Shown piece by piece: positions 1 through 5,643 of a stretch of DNA of 9,172 bases; position 1 is the stretch's first letter, and every line of letters starts with the position of its first letter. The position numbers and the translations under genes are program-made. A model generated the notes under the pieces. The model did no database searches and was not told the origin of the DNA. It worked only from the letters and a program-made list of their open reading frames with translations. This DNA is from Bacillota bacterium (lineage in GTDB: Bacteria; Bacillota; Dethiobacteria; DTU022), in the NCBI GenBank assembly GCA_012797095.1, contig JAAZPS010000158.1, positions 1 to 9,172 on the forward strand. The letters run 5' to 3'.

Positions 1-116
1 CCGGACCCGTTTTCTCACAATAGCCAAGTCCCGGACAATCCCCAAAGGTGGAAACAGATCACCCCTTCTGAAAGCGTATAATATTCTGTCATGGAAGTCA
101 ACTTGATCTCAAGTGT

Positions 117-160
117 CAATTGGCATGACAATTGGTATGCTTTCTTTTTCTCAATTGGGG
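117..160. repeat. Three CAATTGG repeats with near-helical spacing
   Basis: CAATTGGCATG (117-127), CAATTGGTATG (129-139) and CAATTGGGG (152-160) share a CAATTGG core. The copies start 12 and 23 bases apart, roughly one and two helical turns. The first copy also overlaps an inverted repeat, TGTCA (114-118) with TGACA (126-130). A TATAAT lies about 35 bases to the left. This could be a multi-site operator, but no target gene is visible and the match may be chance in an AT-rich patch. Confidence 0.3.
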
Positions 161-271
161 GTTATCTGAAGCTTAAAAATGTGGTTGTTCGTCCATTTTG
201 GGCTTGCTACCCGATCGGGAAAGGGTAAGAGCGCCGGCATCGGCGATGGGGCCCGTTTCAATCTGTCGCAA

Positions 272-303
272 AGCGGGGATCCCCGTTACAGGGACTCCCC
301 GCT
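272..303 (-). terminator. Hairpin downstream of the lipid kinase gene
   Basis: AGCGGGGA (272-279) pairs with TCCCCGCT (296-303). After a single bulged C at 295, TCCC (280-283) pairs with GGGA (291-294), giving 12 base pairs around a 7-base loop. It lies about 40 bases past the stop codon of the leftward operon. On the minus strand only three T residues follow, so as an intrinsic terminator it is weak. It could instead protect the mRNA 3' end or act with other factors. Confidence 0.5.
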
Positions 304-344
304 AAATTAATCTGTAAACTTTATATGATTGCTGTAAGCAGTGA

Positions 345-1238
345 TCACATTTTTGGTGCGAGAACCTGCAGGGCCCCTGGAAGAACCTCCACCGTTGCCG
401 GAAGCGACCCCAGCAGTTCGCCGTCGATCTGTACCGGTATATTTCCGTCTGCACTGATGGTGAACCTGCGGCCGGGGACGGTGTGAAAAGCGCTGTGGCT
501 GAGATGGGTTTTCAAAAATGCCCGCACGGCCACCACCGCCGTCTCCAGGTAATTCATCCGCCGGACCAGAAGAAGGTTCAGCTCTCCATCGGTGATATCG
601 GCGTGGGGAGCGACACAGAGCAGCCCGCCATAGTAACAACCGTTGGCGACCATGGCGACAAAGGTATTGCTCTCTTCAACCTGGTTGTGCTGATCAACGG
701 TTGCCACTGTCTGAAAGTCCTTGAAAGTGGCCAGCTCCTTGAGGAAACCGGCAACGTAGGCACTGTACCCGGGCAGCTTCTGGTTTTCGTTTTTGACATA
801 TTCGGTCAGCACGGCATCGAAACCGAAACCGGCAATATTGAGAAAACGGATGCCGTTGAAGGTCGCCAGATCAACCCGCCGCGGCTCCCAGCCTGCCATC
901 CCCAGCAGCGCCTTGCGGCAATTACGCGGTATTTTAAGCGAGCGGTAGAAACCGTTGCCCGTGCCGGCGGGAATGATTCCCAGGATATTCTTTTCAAGAT
1001 CAAGACCGTTGGCCACTTCCAGCATGGTGCCATCCCCACCGACCCCGATGATCAGCTCGGCACCGCCAGCGCGGGCTTTCTCGGCGATCGCGGTAGCATC
1101 GCCCCGCCACCTCGTATAGTGAACCTGGTAAGCCTGTCCGCTATGACGCAACAGCGGTTCCAGCCGCCGCCAGATCCGCAGGGCCCCGCCGCCGCCGGCA
1201 GTGGGATTGACGATAAAGGCAGTTTTGAAAGGAATCAA
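345..1238 (-). CDS. Diacylglycerol-kinase-family (YegS/BmrU/DgkB-like) lipid kinase
   Basis: This 297-residue protein is a soluble lipid kinase of the DAGK catalytic family, which phosphorylates diacylglycerol or related lipids with ATP at the inner membrane face. The N-terminal Rossmann-like half has VNPTAGG (10-16), the nucleotide-binding GGDGT signature (67-71) and GTGNGF (92-97). The C-terminal beta domain carries NIAGFGFDA (134-142) and the conserved IDGE (271-274). Length is typical of the family (about 290-310). GTGNGF replaces the GTGNDF form of B. subtilis DgkB; glycine at this place is also found in family members, so substrate cannot be assigned. The start is a TTG with a strong AGGGAGG site about 7 bases upstream, and the next residues fit the family's beta-1 strand. 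It is the last gene of the nfeD-slipin-kinase cluster, 70 bases after the slipin stop, with a hairpin between. The family call is firm; the exact lipid is not. Confidence 0.9.
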   Translation of the reverse strand: MIPFKTAFIVNPTAGGGGALRIWRRLEPLLRHSGQAYQVHYTRWRGDATAIAEKARAGGAELIIGVGGDGTMLEVANGLDLEKNILGIIPAGTGNGFYRSLKIPRNCRKALLGMAGWEPRRVDLATFNGIRFLNIAGFGFDAVLTEYVKNENQKLPGYSAYVAGFLKELATFKDFQTVATVDQHNQVEESNTFVAMVANGCYYGGLLCVAPHADITDGELNLLLVRRMNYLETAVVAVRAFLKTHLSHSAFHTVPGRRFTISADGNIPVQIDGELLGSLPATVEVLPGALQVLAPKM

Positions 1239-1260
1239 TATTCCGCCTCCCTTTCGTGAA

Positions 1261-1288
1261 TGTAGCCGTCTCCGGGGAGACGGCTACA
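1261..1288 (-). other. Perfect intercistronic hairpin between slipin and lipid kinase genes
   Basis: TGTAGCCGTCTC (1261-1272) pairs perfectly with GAGACGGCTACA (1277-1288) around a CGGG loop, a 12-pair stem. It starts about 20 bases past the slipin stop and ends close to the ribosome binding site of the kinase gene. Neither strand has a following T-run, so it is not a classical terminator. It may be a partial attenuator, an RNase processing site, or a 3' stabilising structure that gives the kinase a lower expression level. Confidence 0.6.
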
Positions 1289-1308
1289 CAGTTTCGCAGG
1301 ACTAAGGC

Positions 1309-2067
1309 TTATTCTTCTTTCCCCTTTACGATCGCCGGCAGCAGATGGCGCAGCTCCATCGGCAGCGGGAAAGCGAGGATGGAACCCGGTTGGCTGACCA
1401 CCTCGGGAATGGAGCGCAGCAGCCTGACATAAAAACCGCCCTCCTGGCTGTTCAGGATCTCGGCCGCTTCGGCAAGCTTCTTGGCTGCTTCCTTCTCCCC
1501 TTCGGCCTGGACAATGATCGCGCGGCGCTCTCTCTCCGCAGTCGCTTGACGGGAGATCGCCTTCTGCAGCAGCTCGGGGATACCGACATCCTTGATCTCA
1601 ACAGCGGTGACCTTGATCCCCCACGGATCGGTGGCCTCGTCGAGGATCTTCTGGATGAGCTGGTTCAGCTTCTCTCTTTCCGAAAGCAGCTCGTCAAGCT
1701 CGGCCTGACCGGTCACGCTGCGCAGCGTGGTCTGGGCCAGCTGGGCGGTAGCAAAGCGGTAATCCTCGATATTGACAATGGCCTTGTTCGAGTCAACAAT
1801 CCGGTAATAGACCACTGCGTTTACATTGGTCGTAACGTTGTCGCGGGTAATAACCTCCTGCGAGGGGACATCCATCGTTACCACACGCAGGGAGATCTTC
1901 ACCGTCCGGTCGATAATAGGAATGATGATCACCAGACCGGGCCCTTTTTCGCCGATCAGGCGGCCCAGGCGGAATACAACAATTCTTTCGTATTCCCGGA
2001 CTACCTTGATCGACGACATGAAAAACAACAGAACCAGAATTACAATCGGAGCAATAAAATGTTCCAA
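1309..2067 (-). CDS. Slipin / stomatin-like SPFH-domain membrane protein
   Basis: This 252-residue protein is a prokaryotic slipin, a membrane-anchored scaffold of the stomatin/prohibitin/flotillin/HflKC (SPFH) superfamily that oligomerises and organises membrane microdomains. One N-terminal hydrophobic segment (about 4-20) is followed by the slipin hallmark VREYERIVVFRLGR (23-36) and GPGLVIIIP (42-50). The SPFH core runs to about 175. A charged helical stretch rich in AERER and AEGEKEAAKKLAEA (about 170-205) is the usual coiled-coil region. The C-terminus keeps a hydrophobic FPLPMELRHLLPAIV segment (233-247). Length is normal (250-285). The start is TTG with AAGGAGG 7 bases upstream, 18 bases after the nfeD stop, so the two are co-translated. 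In Pyrococcus horikoshii the NfeD-family protease 1510-N is reported to cut the hydrophobic C-terminal region of its stomatin partner; the same relation is plausible here. Confidence 0.95.
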   Translation of the reverse strand: MEHFIAPIVILVLLFFMSSIKVVREYERIVVFRLGRLIGEKGPGLVIIIPIIDRTVKISLRVVTMDVPSQEVITRDNVTTNVNAVVYYRIVDSNKAIVNIEDYRFATAQLAQTTLRSVTGQAELDELLSEREKLNQLIQKILDEATDPWGIKVTAVEIKDVGIPELLQKAISRQATAERERRAIIVQAEGEKEAAKKLAEAAEILNSQEGGFYVRLLRSIPEVVSQPGSILAFPLPMELRHLLPAIVKGKEE

Positions 2068-2085
2068 CTTTACGCCTCCTTCAGA

Positions 2086-3441
2086 TCATTTATCGGAACC
2101 GGTTTTGCCACCAAGCGGTCGAACCCAGAGGAAAAGGGTCTCCGCACGGATGATCTCCACCTCGGTTCCCTGTGGAATGGTGGAGCCGTCATCGCTTCGG
2201 GCCAGCCAGTGTTCTCCCCTGGCCTTGATCTGCCCTTCAGGATTTAGCTCCGAGACAACAACCCCTTTTGCCGGCGGCTGAAAGTAGCTGCCCCCGTCTT
2301 TCCAGCGCTTGCGGCTGTAGATGACGGCGTAGGAGATCGCAGCAACGAGCAGCACAACCGCCAGAACGATGCCCGCAGCGGCAAGGCGAAACGAATGGTA
2401 CCAGTCGGTAGACATCAACGGTTCCAGAGGCAGCATCACCGCTCCCGCCATCATCGAAATGGCTCCGCCAATGCCGAGCACCCCGAAACCGGGAGTAAAT
2501 ATCTCTGCCAGCAGCAGGCCCGCACCCAACAGAAGCAGGATGAATCCGGTGGTGCTGGTATCAAACAGACCGATGCCGTACACTCCCATCACCAGCAAGA
2601 TCCCCCCGATCACTTCGGGAACAAATGTTCCCGGATTGGAAAAACCGAAATAGAGCCCCAGCAGTCCCAGCATGAGCAGGAAGAAAGCTACCTGGGGATC
2701 GCTCAGCAGGTTTTGCATCTTTTCGCGGATATTCATCTCGGGATAGAGCAGCTCCGCCGCGGAGGGTTGAAGGGAATATTCCCGGCCTTCTTTTTCCACC
2801 ACCGCCCCGTCAAGCTGTTCAAGCAGGGAAGGCAGATCTTTGGCCAGGTAATCGATCACACCGGCCTCAAGAGCATCCTCGGCGCTCAGGGTCAAATTTT
2901 CGGTGACGAACTTTTTGGCCAGCTCCGCCGGACGTCCCCTGTTGCTCGCCAGGTTACGCAGATGATCGGCGAGAAAGATGGTCGTCTTGTCATCAGCCGG
3001 GGTGGAGCCCTCGGCGGTAAGCTGAACCGGATGGGCAGCGCCGACCGTGGTTCCGGGCGCCATTGCCGCGATATCGGAGGAAAGAATGATAAACGAGCCC
3101 GCCGAGGCGGCGATGGCGCCGCTCGGCGTAACCAGCACCGCCACCGGTATGGAAGCGCTCATAATCGTTTTGGTAATGTCGATGGTCGAATCGACCAGCC
3201 CTCCGGGCGTATCCAGGGTCAGAACAAAAAGTTGAGCATTCCGCTCCACCGCTGTGCCGATCTGGCGGCGGATAAAACTGAGCTGCCCCGCTGTGATCGT
3301 TCCTTCCACCTTGATCACGACAACCGGATCCCCGGGGGCCGCAGCAGCGGCCGCAGGTGTAAAGAGACCCGCTGTCAGCAGAAGGGCGGCGGCAGTCAGG
3401 ACCAGGAGTAGCTTCACGCTGTCACGAATATGCCTGTACAC
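2086..3441 (-). CDS. nfeD: NfeD-family membrane-bound serine protease (long, ClpP-class form)
   Basis: A 451-residue NfeD1b-type protein. Numbering is from GTG 3441: that start lies 5 bases after a perfect GGAGGTGA (3454-3447), whereas GTG 3450 would overlap the Shine-Dalgarno itself. Residues 1-34 are a signal peptide (basic start, Leu/Ala-rich core, AAAAA exit). Residues 38-210 form a ClpP-like protease domain. It has LDTPGGLVD (76-84) and PSGAIAASAG (106-115), which holds the likely nucleophile Ser113. Lys152 in DDKTTIF is the likely general base, matching the Ser/Lys dyad of P. horikoshii 1510-N. About five membrane spans lie between 252 and 375. A C-terminal OB-fold NfeD domain (about 390-442) contains GEHWLARS. 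The gene leads the slipin operon, which supports a role in membrane quality control or cleavage of the slipin C-terminus. Family and domain order are clear; the physiological substrate is inferred. Confidence 0.93.
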   Translation of the reverse strand: MYRHIRDSVKLLLVLTAAALLLTAGLFTPAAAAAAPGDPVVVIKVEGTITAGQLSFIRRQIGTAVERNAQLFVLTLDTPGGLVDSTIDITKTIMSASIPVAVLVTPSGAIAASAGSFIILSSDIAAMAPGTTVGAAHPVQLTAEGSTPADDKTTIFLADHLRNLASNRGRPAELAKKFVTENLTLSAEDALEAGVIDYLAKDLPSLLEQLDGAVVEKEGREYSLQPSAAELLYPEMNIREKMQNLLSDPQVAFFLLMLGLLGLYFGFSNPGTFVPEVIGGILLVMGVYGIGLFDTSTTGFILLLLGAGLLLAEIFTPGFGVLGIGGAISMMAGAVMLPLEPLMSTDWYHSFRLAAAGIVLAVVLLVAAISYAVIYSRKRWKDGGSYFQPPAKGVVVSELNPEGQIKARGEHWLARSDDGSTIPQGTEVEIIRAETLFLWVRPLGGKTGSDK

Positions 3442-3480
3442 AAGATTCACCTCCAGTCGCAGCTGAAACGCTTCGGTACC

Positions 3481-3509
3481 ATTATAATCTTAAAGAAAGG
3501 AAAGTGAAA
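3481..3509 (-). promoter_or_regulatory. Likely sigmaA promoter for the nfeD-slipin-kinase cluster
   Basis: On the minus strand a perfect TATAAT (3486-3481) lies about 27 bases before the nfeD Shine-Dalgarno. Upstream only poor -35 matches occur (TTTCAC or CTTTCA at 17-18 bases), within a pyrimidine-rich tract. It sits just past the ndk terminator, where a promoter for the next leftward operon is expected. The -10 box is good and the -35 box weak. Confidence 0.5.
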
Positions 3510-3526
3510 GGCTACGTCCGGAGTTT

Positions 3527-3559
3527 GCAAAAACGAAAGCGGATTGCTCCGCTTTCGTT
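3527..3559 (-). terminator. Rho-independent terminator of the speD-speE-ndk operon
   Basis: AACGAAAGCGGA (3532-3543) pairs perfectly with TCCGCTTTCGTT (3548-3559) around a TTGC loop. Reading leftward, the 12-pair stem ends in TTTTT (complement of 3529-3533). It begins 16 bases past the ndk stop codon, which is a textbook intrinsic terminator position. It separates this operon from the nfeD promoter. Confidence 0.88.
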
Positions 3560-3575
3560 GTCCGCGCCGCTGCAA

Positions 3576-4010
3576 TTAAAGACCGTAAACCCAATCATCA
3601 AGAACGAGCCGGTAGCGGCAGATCTCGCTCTCGTCAAAGAATAGAGCGATCTCGCGCCCGGCGCTCTCCGGGGAATCTGAACCGTGCACCAGGTTGTTAC
3701 CGGTAAAAAGAGCAAGGTCACCCCGGATTGTGCCCGGTAAGGCCTCCCGGGGATCGGTATCGCCGATGAGGCGGCGGGTAATCGCAACCACATCGTCACC
3801 CTCCCAGACCATCGCCACTACCGGTCCGGAGGTGATAAAAGCGATCAGGCTGTCATAGAAAGGCTTGCCCTGGTGCTCGCCGTAGTGGCGCCCTGCCAGC
3901 TCGGGTGAAACCTGCATCATCTTCAGAGCCACAAGCTGGATTCCCTTTTTGGCCAACCGATCGATTACCTCCCCGACCAGCCCGCGCTGAACGCCGTCGG
4001 GCTTAACCAT
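3576..4010 (-). CDS. ndk: Nucleoside diphosphate kinase (start codon uncertain)
   Basis: Ndk transfers the gamma phosphate of ATP to nucleoside diphosphates through a phosphohistidine. From ATG 4010 the protein has 144 residues, with KPDGVQRG (3-10), the PGTIRGDLAL block (92-101) and the active-site NLVHGSDS (106-113) with His109. Most Ndk proteins are about 148-152 residues and begin with an extra six or so residues before this methionine. Here the upstream in-frame codons read Gln-Gln-Thr-Phe-Val directly before the ATG, matching the usual first beta strand, but they contain no ATG, GTG or TTG. ATG 4010 has no ribosome binding site. An ATC at 4037-4035 does follow an AAGGGGG tract by 8 bases. 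Translation may therefore start at 4037, giving 153 residues. The gene is third in speD-speE-ndk, with the terminator directly behind. Function is certain; the exact 5' end is not. Confidence 0.93.
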   Translation of the reverse strand: MVKPDGVQRGLVGEVIDRLAKKGIQLVALKMMQVSPELAGRHYGEHQGKPFYDSLIAFITSGPVVAMVWEGDDVVAITRRLIGDTDPREALPGTIRGDLALFTGNNLVHGSDSPESAGREIALFFDESEICRYRLVLDDWVYGL

Positions 4011-4066
4011 AACAAAGGTTTGCTGTCTGGTGCCGATCTGTAAAACCCCCTTTTTCTGCTGAATTT

Positions 4067-4978
4067 CTAGAATGTCGTCAACAGCTGCTCATCATCGATG
4101 ATCGTGTTTACCGCATCGCGCTGCTCCCGGATATCCTTGGAAAGGGAGAACATGTAGCGGTGGGTCTCCTCATCGTAAAAACGCAGCTGCAATCCCCGTT
4201 CGGCGATGCGCCTGTTGATCAGCCCCGCCTCAACCGTTCCGGGATCGAAGTCGCGCGCCGCCACAATATAACCCCATTCAGTGTTGAATGAGGGAACAAA
4301 GGCGTGATATGAATAGACATACGGCAGCACCTGCCTGACGGTATTGAAAATGGCGCTGTGCGCTTCAAGAAAGACGCTGCCAAAATCGCCGGCCTGCAAG
4401 ACGATAATCCCGTCGGGAGCGAGCCGCTCCTGGAGCAGGGCGTAGAATTGCCTGGTAAAGAGCTTCAGGGCGGGGCTATCCTCAAGGGGTTCGGGGATAT
4501 CGATAACGATCACATCGAAACGCTCATCGTTCTCCTCAAGGTAGCGCCGGGCATCGCTGATCACCAGATCAAGGCGGGGATCATCAAAACTGCCCCGATG
4601 CCAATCCCCGAGATGTTCGCGGCAGAGCGCAACCACCTCGCGGTCGATATCGACCATCACTGTCCGCTCGACGGAAGGATGGCGGAAGATCTCGCGCAGG
4701 GTTGCCCCCTCACCTCCCCCGGCCACAAAGAGACGGCGGGGGCGCTCATGCAAAAGCATTGCCGGTTGAACCAGCGCTTCGTGATAGACGTACTCATCGA
4801 AAGCGGCAGACTGGATCTTGCCGTCCAGGATCAACAGCCGGCCGTAAAGAGCGTGATCGCATATCTCGACACGCTGAAACTGCGTTTTTGTATCGGCAAT
4901 ATATCTTTCCAGGCCAAACATATGCGCCGTGGAAGGTGTTGACTGCTCAATAAACCATCTGTAATCAGAAAGAGACAA
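4067..4978 (-). CDS. speE: Polyamine aminopropyltransferase, Thermus/ACL5-like spermidine synthase family
   Basis: This 303-residue enzyme transfers the aminopropyl group of decarboxylated SAM to an amine acceptor. An N-terminal beta domain (1-75) contains FDEYVYHEALVQPAML (60-75). The Rossmann-like methyltransferase-type core has GGGEGATLRE (87-96), VDID (109-112), SDARRYL (141-147), the active-site segment IDIPEP (159-164) and EDSPALKLF (166-174), then LQAG (194-197). The usual D(S/T)(S/T)DP motif reads D160-I-P-E-P, so the second aspartate is glutamate. GGGEGA, the EDxPA block and LQAG recall, from memory, Thermus thermophilus SpeE (an agmatine-preferring enzyme) and plant ACL5 thermospermine synthase rather than B. 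subtilis SpeE. The TTG start is supported because the N-terminus aligns with the Thermus protein. It follows the speD stop by 16 bases, with a G-rich weak Shine-Dalgarno, suggesting coupling. Acceptor specificity is open. Confidence 0.92.
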   Translation of the reverse strand: MSLSDYRWFIEQSTPSTAHMFGLERYIADTKTQFQRVEICDHALYGRLLILDGKIQSAAFDEYVYHEALVQPAMLLHERPRRLFVAGGGEGATLREIFRHPSVERTVMVDIDREVVALCREHLGDWHRGSFDDPRLDLVISDARRYLEENDERFDVIVIDIPEPLEDSPALKLFTRQFYALLQERLAPDGIIVLQAGDFGSVFLEAHSAIFNTVRQVLPYVYSYHAFVPSFNTEWGYIVAARDFDPGTVEAGLINRRIAERGLQLRFYDEETHRYMFSLSKDIREQRDAVNTIIDDEQLLTTF

Positions 4979-4994
4979 CCGGACAGCCCCCCGA

Positions 4995-5378
4995 TCAGTA
5001 ATTTACCACTGTTTTGTGCTCCAGGGAGACATCAAAGATGCCGCGCTTGATCTCCCTGGCAGTCGTATTTTGAGCCGAAAACTTCTGTTTCAGGTAGTCA
5101 CACGACACCCATGGGTCAACAGTTTGACCACAGGTAAAGATATCCACAGCGGCGTAACCGAATTCGGGCCAGGTGTGAATGGCCAGATGCGATTCGGAGA
5201 TCACTACCACGCCGCTGACTCCCTGGGGGCTGAACTGGTGGAAGATGGTTCCCTTGACTTCAGCTCCCGCTGCCAGAGCCGCTGCCACCATCTCTTGCTC
5301 GATCTGAACGGGGTCGTTCAGGCACTCCGGTGGGCAGCCGTAAAACTCTGCCAAAACATGACGGCCTAAAGCGCTCAT
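4995..5378 (-). CDS. speD: S-adenosylmethionine decarboxylase proenzyme, prokaryotic class 1B
   Basis: A 127-residue proenzyme that cleaves itself to form a pyruvoyl cofactor and then decarboxylates SAM, giving the aminopropyl donor for the next gene product. The self-cleavage motif is SESHLAIHTWPE (61-72): cutting between Glu62 and Ser63 would turn Ser63 into the pyruvoyl group. His68 and Cys83 (FTCG) are the processing and proton-donor residues; this Ser63/His68/Cys83 numbering equals that of Thermotoga maritima SpeD. The chosen ATG at 5378 has a perfect AAGGAGGT about 8 bases upstream and yields the typical N-terminus GRHVLAEFYGC. A farther in-frame start at 5435 would add 19 residues that fit no family member and would overlap the Shine-Dalgarno. 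It is the first gene of the speD-speE-ndk operon. Identification is very secure. Confidence 0.97.
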   Translation of the reverse strand: MSALGRHVLAEFYGCPPECLNDPVQIEQEMVAAALAAGAEVKGTIFHQFSPQGVSGVVVISESHLAIHTWPEFGYAAVDIFTCGQTVDPWVSCDYLKQKFSAQNTTAREIKRGIFDVSLEHKTVVNY

Positions 5379-5425
5379 CTCTGATACCTCCTTATATGTT
5401 TTTTGAAAGCGGTGCGTCGGCCTAC

Positions 5426-5453
5426 ATTTTAACAAACTTCATCAAAAAGTCAA
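5426..5453 (-). promoter_or_regulatory. sigmaA promoter of the speD-speE-ndk operon
   Basis: On the minus strand TTGACT (5453-5448) is followed after 16 bases by TAAAAT (5431-5426). The predicted start near 5419 leaves a leader of about 40 bases before the speD ATG, containing the AAGGAGGT site. Box quality and placement are good. Confidence 0.7.
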
Positions 5454-5521
5454 TGAACGAAAACGTTATCCAAGCTATATTCTAACACAAACGGACTTCA
5501 TCGATCATGCACGCGATATTT

Positions 5522-5557
5522 TGCTGATCTATTAATGTAAAGATTCCATAATCAGCA
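5522..5557. promoter_or_regulatory. Inverted repeat in the divergent regulatory region
   Basis: TGCTGAT (5522-5528) and ATCAGCA (5551-5557) form a perfect 7-base inverted repeat with 22 bases between. It lies between the divergent speD and acyl-CoA synthetase promoters, just upstream of the latter's -35 box. It could be an operator, but 7-base arms in AT-rich DNA can arise by chance. Confidence 0.25.
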
Positions 5558-5563
5558 GCTTCC

Positions 5564-5593
5564 TTGCGCATAGATCAACCGATAGTTTATTAT
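5564..5593 (+). promoter_or_regulatory. Possible sigmaA promoter for the acyl-CoA synthetase gene
   Basis: TTGCGC (5564-5569) is followed after 18 bases by TATTAT (5588-5593), about 50 bases upstream of the ATG at 5644. The ribosome binding site is modest: AAGGAAG ending about 11 bases, or AGG about 6 bases, before the ATG. Boxes are imperfect, so the exact promoter is tentative. Confidence 0.45.
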
Positions 5594-5643
5594 ATTAACA
5601 GTACCTCCACATCGGGGCTTAGCAGAAAGGAAGATAGGTTTAA

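Larger units (their letters stand above)
1..344. other. Left-edge stretch with no supportable gene
   Basis: I see no convincing gene here. On the plus strand, frame 1 is open from the edge to a TAA at 79-81. Those 26 codons could be the tail of a gene lying to the left, but they resemble nothing I recognise. A 45-codon open frame from ATG 91 to TAA 226-228 has no Shine-Dalgarno sequence. A TATAAT at 77-82 lacks a good -35 box. Three CAATTGG copies lie at 117, 129 and 152. A strong hairpin at 272-303 follows the leftward lipid kinase gene. Confidence 0.5.

Noticed and set aside
91..228. Small plus-strand ORF of 45 codons
   Set aside because: No Shine-Dalgarno, aromatic-rich composition without pattern, and no neighbour that supports it.
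483..2247. Two plus-strand open frames opposite the lipid kinase and slipin genes
   Set aside because: They are antisense shadows of high-GC codon usage: no domain motifs, while the minus strand reads as intact kinase and slipin.
2395..3411. Long open frame (338 codons) on the plus strand opposite nfeD
   Set aside because: Its product is low-complexity (rich in Gln, His, Arg, Gly) with no recognisable fold, and the opposite strand encodes a full NfeD protein with signal peptide, catalytic dyad and Shine-Dalgarno.
3527..3559. Bidirectional terminator
   Set aside because: Only the minus strand has a T-run after the stem, and no plus-strand gene ends here.
5376..5435. Upstream start for speD adding 19 residues
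   Set aside because: It would include the AAGGAGGT ribosome binding site within the coding region; the internal ATG gives the family N-terminus and canonical Ser63/His68/Cys83 numbering.
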